64,000 nt of DNA, from positions 45,314,743 to 45,378,742 of the forward strand of contig QVOM02000112.1 of the NCBI GenBank assembly GCA_003586115.2. Reading direction: 5' to 3'. The position numbers were made by a program, and so were the translations under genes. The DNA is from Salvator merianae (Eukaryota > Chordata > Lepidosauria > Squamata > Teiidae). The notes under the pieces were generated by a model. It was not told the DNA's origin and did not search any database. It saw only the letters and a program-made list of their open reading frames with translations. Below, in pieces: positions 24,268 to 34,726 of the stretch (position 1 is its first letter; every line of letters begins with the position of its first letter).

Positions 24268-24533
24268 TGGCCTTTCAATGCAAGTCGATGGAGGAAAGGA
24301 ACTTGCATTAAAACAAGCACAGCACAGACACTCCAGAGAGAATTTCCCATGGATTACAATGCATAAACACACAAATACCTTGCCAGAAATGTCAAGTTCT
24401 GCTGCTACCCTACCCTAAAGAGGACGTCCCATGGAATGCAATGTAAAAATACAGAGATGCCTTGCCAGGAAAGTCTATAGGCATGGCTGTCACACAGAAA
24501 TGATCTTCCATGGAGCACAAGGCAAAAAAAAAA
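24268..24533 (+). repeat. Interspersed repeat with diverged ~80-bp tandem units
   Basis: The first part (TTTCAATGCAAGTCGATGGA onward) matches 9179-9330. Then three diverged units follow, each with a TCCCATGG or TTCCATGG core at 24346, 24428 and 24507, and ACCTTGCCAGAAA/GCCTTGCCAGGAA 35-45 bases downstream in the first two. The period is about 80 bp. Family unknown. Confidence 0.65.
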
Positions 24534-24621
24534 AGTGCATCAAAAAGCACTTTGTACTCACTCAGGAACCACTTAGATACCAGCTTTAGCAAACCAAGGT
24601 GATCTCACACAAAGACACCAA

Positions 24622-24740
24622 TGTATTTATTTAAAACACTTGTATACTGCTTCTCATCAAAATTTCTCAAAGTACTTTACAATAAAAGCTAAAAGTTCTG
24701 CACTTACTGAAAAGCAGTCCAACTCACCAATCCACATAAA
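24622..24740 (-). mobile_element. L2-like 3' tail
   Basis: TTTATTTAAAACACTTGTAT followed by CTGCTTCTCATCAAAATTTC and AAGTACTTTACAATAAAAG is, on the minus strand, a common squamate LINE/SINE 3' tail. Confidence 0.55.
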
Positions 24741-25407
24741 GTCACATTCCAAGGCAGTTCAAGTCACCTGGAACATGGGTCTTGAAACAGGCAGAAGGGC
24801 CCTGGATGCTATGGCATTGCCCTCTGACCTCAAGATATTCCATCAAAATGTGCCACTGAAAAACCATGGGGATGTGTTTTAGGAGGGAAGGCGCGTTTTG
24901 TCAGCCATACTATAGCAAATTCCACATAGCTGGAATCTGTGTAGGATGGATGTGACTTAGTAAAAAGGCATTTGTCCACATTCCATGAGTTCAAAGGGAT
25001 TAAAATGTGCTCAAATGGAATTCCATACAAATGAAATAATCCATTAAAGTGAAAATCCGTTTGACCAGTCCCTAAAATCTTGCTTGAAATTGAGCGCAAA
25101 TTTAATTTTCAGCTCAGTACAAAGCCCAACAATGAGAATAAAGCCCGCTGTTCTTCTCTTTGCTTAATACTTTACAATGCGGTTTATGGGGGAAAATATT
25201 GCTTTTAGTCTCTGGACATCTCCAATAAACCAGTTGTGGGAAGCTGGGCAGTAAAATAAAGCAAGAATACTCAGCCAGAAAGAGATACATGCTTCTCATT
25301 CAGTGGCTTCTATAGTAGCTTTGCAAAAAAAGTTTACCCATTCAGTGTGAAGGCAGAAAGCACAGACTTCACCCTCCTTTGTCTTCCTTATACAGTATCA
25401 AGTGGAG
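24741..25407. other. Unassigned non-coding stretch
   Basis: Nothing recognised. Confidence 0.5.
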
Positions 25408-25725
25408 AACTGCCAAACAGGTTTGAACTGAATGCTGTCTGCATCGAACAGGGGTGTTCAACAGGTTGAGTTCAAACCAAGCACACTAACTGTTCATAAA
25501 ACAGGTTTGACATCAAACCTAACAATGGTTTGATTAAATGGCTCAAACCACAAAATACTATTCGATGGCTCAAATCCTGAAATGCTGTGCAAGTGTTGTT
25601 TGCATCAAACAGAGGGTATTCAATAAGTTTCAGTCTGAACCAAATATACCACCTGATCAAAGAAGAGGTTTAACATTGAACTAAACTGATGGTTATTTCA
25701 TTCAAATTGAATTGGACAATCAATT
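25408..25725. repeat. Diverged ~150-bp direct duplication, GTTTGA/CAAACC-rich
   Basis: Two units share ordered words: CTGCATCGAACAGGGGTGTT with TTGCATCAAACAGAGGGTAT (25439 and 25600), then CAACAGGTTGAGTTCAAACC with CAATAAGTTTCAGTCTGAACC, then AACAGGTTTGACAT with AGAGGTTTAACAT. The period is about 160 bp. A GGTTTGA/CAAACC-rich stretch of similar composition lies at 60110-60390. Possibly part of a transposon interior. Confidence 0.6.
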
Positions 25726-26379
25726 TTAAGTTTGTGCACATATCTAGTATCAAGTCTTGCTTTATAGTTTCAGAAAGTCTGTTTATTACTCAAAAATAAT
25801 CAAGCCCACGTTCAGGCATATGTGTATGTGTATCAGGATAGATATGAAAATATATACAGAGAGAGAAATGTAGATACATAGATATGCATGCATGCAGAAA
25901 AAAGAAACAGCTTTCAATAGGTAGCAAAGAGGTATTTTATGAAAATATATCACTCACCCATCACCTTGAACATATCTGAATTTTTTAAAATGGCACATTT
26001 ATAGACCATTTATAGTGGGGATCTTACAGAGAATGCCAGCATTTCCTCCAAACGTGGCCCACTAGACACAGGTGGGGCACCCCCAGAAGCACCTTCTTGA
26101 AGTTTGCTGCTGCCAGTTCCTCTTTGTCTTTTCTCCGTGACATAGCAAGCTGCCAGAAGATGCTTCCAATACAATACTGGAGGAGCTGCACAAGATGTCA
26201 AGATAGGTTGAAATCATGCCAGGGGAGTGAAGTTAATGCAGGATTTCCCAAGGCATTTATTCCCAGTTAAGAGGGTGATGGACCTGGAAAAGCCTTGACA
26301 AGGTGTCATGGTTGTCAGGAAGTCTTGCTACAAGGTTGGTAAGCTGCCAGCATATTTAGCCTGCCTGGAATCAGCCTTA
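25726..26379. other. Unassigned, partly low-complexity
   Basis: ATATG/CATGC-rich at 25820-25900. No gene. Confidence 0.5.
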
Positions 26380-26502
26380 GGCTGTGTCTCCATTATGCAG
26401 TAAAGACACCTTAAGTAAGGCCAGTTTGCATTACTCCCAAAGCAGATCAGTTGCCCTGAGGTCCTGATTAAGGTGCCTTTACTGCATATTGGAGACGCAG
26501 CC
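26380..26502. mobile_element. PIF/Harbinger-type MITE with TTA duplication
   Basis: The 35-bp arms at 26380-26414 and 26468-26502 pair at 32 of 35 positions (outer end GGCTGTGTCTCC). A TTA trinucleotide flanks each side (26377-26379 and 26503-26505). The 3-bp TWA-type duplication and G-rich ends are what the Harbinger superfamily makes. The element is 123 bp and non-coding. Confidence 0.8.
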
Positions 26503-28138
26503 TTAGTTTACACCTCAGTCACACCCACAGTTACTCAGGAGTGAATTCCAGTGCATTTGGCCAAATTTAATCCCAAGTTAATTAGGTATATCAAAGTTGA
26601 TTAACTCGTTATATGGGGACTGGTGCTTCCTTCTGTGTGAGTTTTCCTCACCCCTGATGCCCCAACTAGGTCTGGAAGTTGCAAAAAGAGAAAAAGAAGA
26701 AAAAAACCTGGTGGCTCAGTTCCTTGATGGAAATGAAAATTTCTCCTGCCTTAGTCACCCAGTACACTCACTGATGAGCAGAAAGCCCCATTCAACACCT
26801 GATATTGATGAATGTGTACATGCATGTGGCTGGCCACACCTTCTTTTGCTACACCAGCACTGCTATGTGGGAAAGGAGGGTTTGGGAACAAGAAAAGGGT
26901 TGCTGCCCCCAGTACAACAGGATCTGATGTACCATTCTTCAGTCTACAAAAAGAATTATGATTACTTTTTAATGGAAATTATGACGATCTAACAATGCTT
27001 CACTGGGGCTAAATAACTTATTTTAAAACTAGCTTTTTAATCTACATCAGTTCTGGAAAGAGCTGTAAGGTAAGTAGGATCCACATGGCATTCTAATGGT
27101 GTCATGGGTGAGCTGGAAAAGTATGGGATCCATACAACTCTGCACTCATCCAGCAAACAGCCTTTGCCATAAGTATTAGTAAGTGCATTTTAACAGTGGA
27201 ATGGGAGGAAGCACTGTAACAACGCTTTCTTACGTTCTCCCACTATTCACTGCTAAACCCACACCTATCTTGATGTGCTTCCTTTAGGCCAAATAGATCA
27301 GCCCTATTTCTGGAAACATTGAAGCTGAGTAAGAAGTTCCCCAACTGTAATGTTTGTGCATGTTAGTAATGATCTTCACGGTGGGCATCACCATCATGCA
27401 AATCCTGCTGTGAATTTTGTTCCGTTCTTTTTTCAAAAACCCTGTGGTGTCCAGCATCATTGTGACAGAAATACATTTCATGCATTTTAAAGTAATTTCT
27501 TTTCATTAAATTCTACTTGGAATCCTGGTCATGTGATCTAATAAAGCAAATTAAGGCTGGTCACCAAAAAGCAGCCAAAGGAACCACACATAAAAATGAA
27601 GCAAATTATAAATCAGAAGATAAAGAAGCTTAAACCAGTGCAACCAAATATATTTTTCCTTATGTGTGTGTCTCTCTGCATGCATGTCCATGCTGTTTTA
27701 TTTTTAAACATTAGAGTAATCCTCAAGAAATGAATATTTCAGTAATTCATGCATGTGTAACAGGCTGGTGTTGGAATGAAATAAAGTTGTATTTGATTTG
27801 ATAAATCATGCATGCTCCAACTCTGTGAACACTGAGTCAAATTAAATAAAGTGCTTTCAGTATGCAGTCTCATTTTTTCTCATTTTTTAAAATGCTGAAA
27901 TTATATGCATAATGGCTGATTATTTGAATAAATAAATTAATATTGTATACTAAGCATGACCATTTAGACCTCCTAAACCAGTGCAGGATTTGTGCTCCAC
28001 AGTTGCATGCTTCATTGAAGAGTGGAAGGAAGGCTTGGTGGAGTCTACCATTGTGCCCCATCAAACCACTGTTTCTCCAGCACAGTAGTTCATCAGTTCA
28101 TTCAGTTGTCTGAACCATACCAAGCCAGTTCAGATCAG
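26503..28138. other. Unassigned non-coding stretch
   Basis: No gene supported over 1.6 kb. AT-rich from 27470 on, with several ATGCATG words at 27680 and 27750-27810. Confidence 0.5.
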
Positions 28139-28510
28139 GGGGCTTTTTCACACTTATTGCCTAGTGAGCATCTTCACGCTCACTAGACAAGTGTGTCTAC
28201 ACCACGCGGTGGCCCGTCCATGCTCACTAGTAAAGTGCATCTGCACCATGTGGAGGCTCTGGAGATTGGGAGCAAACTACAGCTGCTCCTGATCACTACC
28301 TGCTGTGGAGCACAAAATCATGTTCCACAGCTGTACCGGGAGCAGCTGGACTTCTCCCAGTACACTGCATTCACACCCACTTCCAGGTGCAAATGCAGAG
28401 CAGCATGGTATGATTGCAGCTGCGCCATCACACAGCATGGCTACAGCTATGACTGCATGATCATGCAGCATTGCCAGTTGCCATGGTAGCAGCCAGAAGT
28501 TTCAGATTAT
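28139..28510 (+). mobile_element. Family A MITE, 3'-truncated
   Basis: It begins GGGGCTTTTTCACACTTATT and carries the family A blocks CACTAGTAAAGTGCATCTGC, GGAGCACAAAATCATGTTCC and TTGCCATGGTAGCAGC. The match stops just after CCAGAAGTTT, so the right terminal repeat is lost. Confidence 0.75.
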
Positions 28511-28929
28511 AAATGAAGGCTTATCGACACTACTGTCTTCCATTGTCTTGGATCATAATATTCTAACATGCTAGTGGAAGTCTATGAAGCAATCCATTCT
28601 TGAAAATAACTTGAGTACCTTTGTCCTAAGATGCCTTGTATAACATTGGCTAAATGATCTGCTTTCTTTGCATTTATCCTGCAGTAAGATCTGCAGATGA
28701 GCAAAAGACCAGTATAGGATGAGGCTTGAAGTATATGGAGAATGCAGAAATGTGCTGTACTTCATAGGTGCATATAAAAAGTGAAATATTTATGTATAAA
28801 TTGCAAATCCAATTTCACCGTAGCCCAAGTTGATTCCTTCCACTATATTGAGGGAGGGCATGATAGGTGGGACTGATAGACTTGGGTCTAGCAATGGTTG
28901 GAAGACATGATGTTGGGTTAACCATTAAG
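28511..28929. other. Unassigned spacer
   Basis: Nothing recognised. Confidence 0.5.
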
Positions 28930-29010
28930 GAAGTGGCCATAGCTCAGTGGCAGAACATTTTCTTTGCATGCAGAAAACTCCAGATTCAATCCCTAGCCTC
29001 TTCCAGGAAG
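28930..29010 (+). mobile_element. tRNA-derived SINE head (Sauria-like)
   Basis: Polymerase III promoter boxes are visible: box A TAGCTCAGTGG at 28940-28950 and box B GATTCAATCC at 28983-28992. The middle, TTTGCATGCAGAA, matches a tRNA-Ala-like head (TGC anticodon) as in Sauria SINEs. It is not a functional tRNA: the acceptor stem is not closed. The body downstream is decayed. Confidence 0.75.
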
Positions 29011-29616
29011 AAGATAATGACAAACCAGATTTGGCATTTAAAAAAGCCACAAATATGCCCATGTAATCACAAGGAGTCATGTTCAGTTCAAGGACTTCTT
29101 TACTTTAACTATGCCATGATGAGCTATGCAGAGAAGAGTGAGCTCCCACTGCATTCCATTCTGCTACCCAACTAGAAGTGAAGATTCTCTTGTGGTTGGT
29201 GATGGGCTAAATAGCAGTCTATCCTATGCTCCTTGCATGTGATTGGGCAATGAGTCTTCACTCAATCTCACATAACCCAGCACACCAGCCCTGAGCTAAA
29301 AAAAACATTTTCCATAAAATCTCTGCTACAAGGGTATTTTTAGATCACCCTTACCATTGAGTTTCCTCCTGAATTTCTATCTAAAAAATGGAACATCAGC
29401 CTTACCTCATTGCTTGCCAAGATGTTCAGGCACTGTTTGTGATAACTATTAAGTACAAACAAAAGAATGTAACACTTTGGCCCCAAAACAAGGGAATATT
29501 CGCCTTCAGGAAACTAAGAACAAAGCAATGAGATTCAATACAGATAATAAATTATTGGGAGATCATGGAAGCTAAGAAAGTTCTCGTGCCCCTTTCCTCA
29601 GTCTGTTTCCATGTTG
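29011..29616. other. Unassigned, perhaps decayed SINE body
   Basis: No gene. The first 150 bases may belong to the SINE but no diagnostic tail was found. Confidence 0.4.
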
Positions 29617-30176
29617 AAGCACATTTCCACACTGGCCAGTAGACCAGATCAAAAGGGGTCTACGCATCTTCCTTCTGCATGCTGGTGCAGTTTAAGGGAG
29701 GCCCTGACCCCTCCTATTATGCTCCATCCACACAGAATGGAGCATAGACTTGACTAGAGCACCCAAAATGGTGTCCTGGTCCAATGAACCAGCAGACCTC
29801 TTTTCCAAGGTCAATCAGTGAACTAGGGGGTGGTATACTGGACCACAGAGGCATGTAGTTGGATTGGTATACCACAGGGGACCCATATGTGTGGCATAAC
29901 AAACCATGTCACCAAAATGGGTCCCTTAGGAGCTCCAAAGGCCAAGAATTTTCATTCCTGGACTTTAGAGCATTTGGAGCCCCTCTGCACTGGCTCCAAA
30001 GCTGGTCCAGCTTTGGAGCTGGTGCCAGGTCTGTCCTGGGACACGCCATCCCAGTGCAGACAGCCTTTTCCATGCCAGGCGCAATCCATCCCAGTTTGGA
30101 ACAGATTGCTTATCTGAAACCAGAACATCCTATTCTGGTCCAGTCTACTGCAAATAAGTATGGATACGGCCTTAGA
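29617..30176 (+). mobile_element. Family C MITE
   Basis: It begins near AAGCACATTTCCACACTGG and ends near GATACGGCCTTAG. Shared blocks with 38.4 kb include TATACTGGACCACAGAG/TCTGTGGTCCAGTATACCACC, CTTAGGAGCTCCAAAGGCC and CAGTGCAGACAGCCTTTTC. The copy at 63.3 kb is its reverse complement. It is non-coding. Confidence 0.7.
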
Positions 30177-31085
30177 TTACAATATGAATGGGAAACAACA
30201 TAAGTCTAACGCACACTCATTGCAACTTTTCAGATGCTATCTTGTGTTCTATTTTCAATGCAGAAACGCAGGCAACACTTTAGGTAACAGTTGTTTCAAG
30301 TATAAGGCTCTCTAATTATATACACTGATTGGCGTTCAGACCACAGATTTCCACCATCACCCCATAGCTACCAATTAACTTCGAGTGCTGTTTCCTTATA
30401 CATTCTCTCAAACTAGCAAAACATCTTTCCTTTGCTTTCAACAATTCAAATGCCTATAATCAAAACAGCCATTTTGAAAGTATACTCATTGCCCTATCTG
30501 AAGCACTCAAGAACAAATCAAACTTGCACTCACATGCAAGTTTGCATTGTGCTATGATTTTGCTGTGATCTTACCTCTTTATTATCTTTTCTCTTCTTTG
30601 GTAGACATCGGTATTGTGGCAACTTTTGATGTGCAGGATCACTCACAGCCACACCTCTACAGAGAGGCTGAAATACAAGGAGTTGTGCCAATCTTATACA
30701 CACATCCAGCTACAGCCATTAGATACCATGGTACTTTTTCTACTGTCCTCAGAATGACAGCAAACATACTCACAGTTTCCTGGGGGAAGTCTCCACTTAA
30801 CTCAGTGATGCTTGCTTCTAATTAGAGAAGTTGAATTTATAAAACATGTTAAGATTTAACAAAAGATATTTAGCCTGCTGAAATGCAATCTTTAGCTTCC
30901 AATTAGCAACCAAAAAAATATGCAAAATAGTATTACTATTTAAACTACTAGCACACACTAGGAAGCCCATCCCAGAAAAGGAGTAATTTTTTTTTCTTAT
31001 TTTCTGGCTTCTTTTTGCCATTTATTTACTATTTATTATATTTATAGTCACTCAAACATGACAGTTTTTGGAGGAACTTCTATTG
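30177..31085. other. Unassigned non-coding stretch
   Basis: No exon can be supported. The stretch preceded by a pyrimidine-rich run at 30590 and TTGGTAG at 30599-30605 looks like an acceptor site, but the frame after it has no recognisable protein. Confidence 0.45.
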
Positions 31086-31186
31086 TTGCTGTTCAGTTGT
31101 TTTGTGATGTGCAACTCTTTGTGACCCCTTGGAGCACAACACACTAAGCCTGTCTGTTCTCCACTGTCTCCCGGAGTATAAAAACC
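31086..31186 (-). mobile_element. BovB (RTE) LINE 3' end fragment
   Basis: The plus strand reads TTGCTGTTCAGTTGTTTTGT, ACTCTTTGTGACCCCTTGG, then CTCCACTGTCTCCCGGAGT. This is the reverse complement of the 3' end of BovB-type elements, which are abundant in squamates. Only about 100 bp remain. Confidence 0.65.
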
Positions 31187-31294
31187 TATTAAAATACATG
31201 CAAAACTTAACAATAAAACAGCAGGCTAAAACACATTTTGAAAACTCCACCAGACCATATTTTCTTGAAATGCCTGGAAGAATAAATGGTCTTC
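31187..31294. other. Short unassigned spacer
   Basis: Nothing recognised. Confidence 0.5.
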
Positions 31295-31555
31295 ACTTGG
31301 GCCAGCTCCAGATGCCAGCTGAATATAGCACCAACAGGCAATATTCCAGAGAAAAGCCCCTCTGGAATGACCGCCTGTTGACTAGACAGCACGGGGGATC
31401 GCATTGTCTGTGTGCTTTTCGGTACATGCTTTTACAGGTATTTTGTCAACACAAAATTCCCACAAGTGCACAATCATGACCGCCATCCATGCACCTGCAT
31501 CTTTTTATGCCCCTATGCATGCATGGTGGACACTCACATCTGGATATCAAAATAC
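31295..31555 (+). mobile_element. Family F repeat, copy 1
   Basis: It shares with 51.2 and 53.4 kb the block CCAGAGAAAAGCCCCTCTGG-A and then CCTGTTGACTAGACAGC...GTCTGTGTG, with AAATTCCCACAAGTGC and the ATGCACCTGCAT region further on. The ends are not defined. It is non-coding. Confidence 0.65.
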
Positions 31556-31562
31556 TTATTTC

Positions 31563-31636
31563 TCTCTGTTAGGTGCTAATAGACCCCTTTGCTTTCTGAT
31601 CCAGACTAACACGGCTATGTGTTTGAATACTACAGT
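31563..31636 (+). mobile_element. Fragment of a common amniote repeat
   Basis: TCTGTTAGGTGCTAATAGAC followed by CAGACTAACACGGCTATG matches the head-tail signature of a repeat I know from turtle and lizard sequences. The exact family is not certain. Confidence 0.5.
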
Positions 31637-32394
31637 ACTGTTAGGGATATAGTGAGTCACCAGGAATAGAGTGTGCCCACAAATGAAAATAAATTGTTCA
31701 TTAATGGATCATTTTTGGTAGCTCCCAACTGCTTGCCTTAAATGTCCACCTATCTAAGCTATAAAAATAGGCACCTAAACCAAGAGAGTAAACTTGTGGG
31801 ATCTTTTTTTTTCTCCTGGTAGCTAGGGCTGGATTAACTGACATAAATGATTGATTATAGCCTAATATTTGTCTCAGAAGGCTGGAATCTTTTATTCATA
31901 TTAAAACCAGCATACATAATTTATAAGGCAATGTGAAGTCTTTCCTGACTTCCATCATTACATTTTTGATCCTAAAGGTTTCCCCCATCCCAGAGGATTT
32001 CTATTTACTTACTAAAATAATTTAATTTTCCAACCCACTCCATGATTCAACATAATGTTTCCTCAATCCATCTCACCCTTATGTAAGAACTTTAAAACTG
32101 TGGGATTTCCTTCCACAAACTCCAGTGATGGGCCTGAGAGCATACAATTTGATAAATTTATGAAAGATAAGGCTAGCACTGGCTACATGGCAGGATGGGT
32201 CCATACTAGTTCTAAGATCAGTGGCTATGTGCTCACCCCCATTCAATATGGAACAGGAGCACGATAGAGTTATTAGAATCAAGCCCAATCTGTGTGCTTC
32301 ATAGCAGGTCTGAATCACTATGTGGGAAAATGCACTGAAGTCCAAAAAGGCCATGGGTTCATTCAGTAGAAATATTCATACATCCTTGGAGAGA
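31637..32394. other. Unassigned non-coding stretch
   Basis: Nothing recognised. Confidence 0.5.
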
Positions 32395-32640
32395 TTTTAG
32401 TGATTCTAATAAATCTGTTAAGTACCAGAGGCATGATCTGCATAGGGCCTTTATGGCACTGTGATTTGACCTGACATCTGCAGGCCCCTGTTGGAGCTTA
32501 AGAGTGCTTCTAGGGCACAGGATATGCATGTTTCTGCACCCTGGGAGCACTCACTCCATCATAAGCATTCATTAGAATGTTGCAGTAGCAGAGCAATGAG
32601 GAGAGCATTGAAAGGAGGCATACCTTAGATTGCACAGTCT
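32395..32640. repeat. Possible LINE UTR-like repeat remnant
   Basis: The phrases GGGCCTTTATGGCACTGTGA and TAGAATGTTGCAGTAGCAGA are weakly like the widespread squamate LINE-associated repeat seen at 50.25 kb. Low certainty. Confidence 0.25.
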
Positions 32641-32984
32641 TGTGCAGAACACAGGAAAATGGGCAGCCATTCCCTGTGCTCAGTAAAACAGCCTTAGGGG
32701 AAAACATCAAACCAAGCACCAAAAGTTCTCCAGCTTCAATGTTTTCAATATAGGGAGTAGTAGCAGCCTTGACAACATGGATGGCAGTCAGAGATCACTC
32801 TAGGAGCAATCTTCAATTATTATGCAACTTCTGTGGTGTGGAAGTTGTCATAAAAAGGTTTCATTGGTATGTTTACTCTCAAGCATGTCAATGTAGCTGA
32901 AAGTTGGTTCATGGACAGAAGTAGGTGGAAAGGTAAGAAAGAAGGAGAAGGCAATTGGGAAAGTCCTTTTCATTCACATCGGGC
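32641..32984. other. Unassigned spacer
   Basis: Nothing recognised. Confidence 0.5.
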
Positions 32985-33378
32985 ACTCTATGAAGCTGGT
33001 AGGTAGAAGAGTTAGGACCAACAAGGGTAAGTATCTTTTCACTCAGAGTGTCATCACTTTATGGAATTTACTACCGGAAGAGGTGGTGACAGCAATCAGC
33101 TTTGATAGCTTTACAAATGGATTGGACAGATTCCTGGAGGTCAGGTATATCAATGGCTACTAGAATGGATGCCTAGGTACTGTCTTCAGGGTGGCGAGAC
33201 AGGCAGGATACTTCTAAAGGTCATTTGCAGGGAGCTGAGAGCAGGTGAAGGTTTTGCCTTTATATTCTGCTTGAGGATGCCCAGAAGCAACTGGTGGGCC
33301 ACTGTGTGAAACAGGATGCTGGACTAGATGAGCCTCGACATGATCCAGCAGGGCTTCTCTTATGTCCTTATGTTCACA
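32985..33378 (+). mobile_element. CR1 LINE 3' end with tail
   Basis: It runs from GGGCACTCTATGAAGCTGGT through the last coding segment (translating near TLWNLLPEEVVTAISFDSF), the stop at GGCTACTAG, and the 3' UTR block CAACTGGTGGGCCACTGTGT, to CTTATGTCCTTATG at the end. It is the same subfamily as 34.7 kb and very similar to it throughout the 3' UTR. Confidence 0.92.
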
Positions 33379-34054
33379 TTCGACTGGGGGTGTATCCTCA
33401 GCAATTCTGCACTTTTGCACCATCCACACAGGGCTGTAGTGCATTCACTAGATAACAAGGGACTGCAGCATCCAAATATCCAGCTGAGCTGGGCCCAAGG
33501 CATCCAGAATATGTGCCACCAAATGGCCTCCATGCCATCGCAACCCCCATTCAAAGCACCCTTATTGGGATGCTCTTCCAACAATTCTCATAGCACTTTG
33601 GACAGGGACATTTACTCCTCTCTCTTGGGTGAATGGATGGAAGCAAAGTGACTAAAGGGCTGAACCAAAAATGGTCAACTTCTGGCATCATTTCAGGTTC
33701 ATTTCTGCAGGATGTGAGAACTGCTCAGAAGCATGTGGTATTTGCCCACTGCTTCCATCACCTCTATGGGTTTCTGCCCCAGATCCCAGCCCTTCAGAGA
33801 GCTAAGTAGTTATGAAGTCTAGCTAAGATGCAAGGAACATCTTCCTTCTCAAACAGCCAGGCCCAGTGATTCCAAACAAGGGAAGGTGTGGGCAGGATTA
33901 GTGCCTTCTGCATTGCCTCAGCCTTGAAACACGCAAGTACTTCAGGGCAGGACATGGAGGCCTCTGTGCAAATAAAAATCCAGGACATAACAAATGTTAA
34001 TATTGTACTATACCCCGAGATGTTTATTTTACAGATATATAGAAGACAGAATAT
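33379..34054. other. Unassigned; perhaps a decayed DNA element
   Basis: Words such as ATTCTGCACTTTTGCACC at 33401 and CACCAAATGGCCTCCATGCC recall the MITE families, but I could not define ends or a second copy. Confidence 0.35.
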
Positions 34055-34503
34055 AGAGACAAGCAAAAGTATTTAATAAATCAACTATTGTATGCAGCTT
34101 TAGCAACAATAGCATATGCGGGGAGGGATTGTACAAAATGGACAATGAATAATTGGTATGATTATATCACTTATCAGTTTAATTTTGACTTCTCCAGGCA
34201 ACAATGTATGAAACTGGCAAGTATATAAAATAGTACCCAAGCATAAAGGGGCTGGAGAGAGCTGTTGTTCTATATAAATTGAACAGATGTATCAGGAAGA
34301 TTGAAATAAGAAATGGAAACAATTAGAATTTGGTCCTACTAAGATATATAATGTTTCTGCTGTTGTGGGGGGAGGGAGGGAGGGAGGGAGGGAGGGAGGC
34401 TGTAAATGTAAATGTAAATTGTAATAATATGTTAAATGTATTTAGTGAGAATGTAATTTGTATAATACAAATAAACTTCTTATTATATTTTTTTTAAAAA
34501 AAG
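34055..34503 (+). mobile_element. L1-like LINE, 3' end with poly-A
   Basis: It translates to an ORF2 carboxy segment (INQLLYAALATIAYA then CTKWTMNNWYDYIT) aligned with the 14.1 kb copy, followed by a G-rich 3' UTR that has expanded into a GGGA microsatellite, an AATAAA signal (34469-34474) and a final T/A run to 34503. It is truncated and inactive. Confidence 0.72.
34364..34399. repeat. (GGGA)n microsatellite in L1 3' UTR
   Basis: GGGGGGAGGGAGGGAGGGAG-type run of about eight units lying in the G-rich part of the L1 3' UTR. Confidence 0.95.
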
Positions 34504-34504
34504 A

Positions 34505-34690
34505 CACTGAGGCCTCTGGGGGCTAGGAACATACGTTCCTAGCCTTGGGAGCCTCTGGGAGTGGCATTTCATGGTGCGCTTTAGTATGCCACCAAAATCT
34601 CTCTGCCATAGTCCCAAACACAGAGGCCTGCCTCTGCATGACACACCTCTTTGTTTGCGATTGGGGCCCATTGGTCTGCATTGTAATCAA
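34505..34690 (-). mobile_element. Family D MITE, distal part, split by CR1
   Basis: Reading the minus strand, the blocks CCAGAGGCTCCCAAGGCTA and GGAACGTATGTTCCTAG match the 4.86-4.96 kb part of the full-length copy. The outermost end is missing and its place is taken by the L1 poly-A tail. The other half is at 36566-36730. Confidence 0.7.
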
Positions 34691-34726
34691 GATTAAACAT
34701 GACTACCACAGAATTCAGAAAGGCTA

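Noticed and set aside
24268..24533. Centromeric satellite
   Set aside because: Only three diverged units are present, flanked by single-copy-looking DNA.
28930..29010. A functional tRNA-Ala gene
   Set aside because: Box A and B are present, but the acceptor stem does not pair and the anticodon arm is degraded. It is a SINE head.
30590..30825. Possible exon after a pyrimidine tract and TTGGTAG
   Set aside because: The frame is open for about 75 codons, but the protein text has no recognisable family and no matching donor or neighbouring exons were found.
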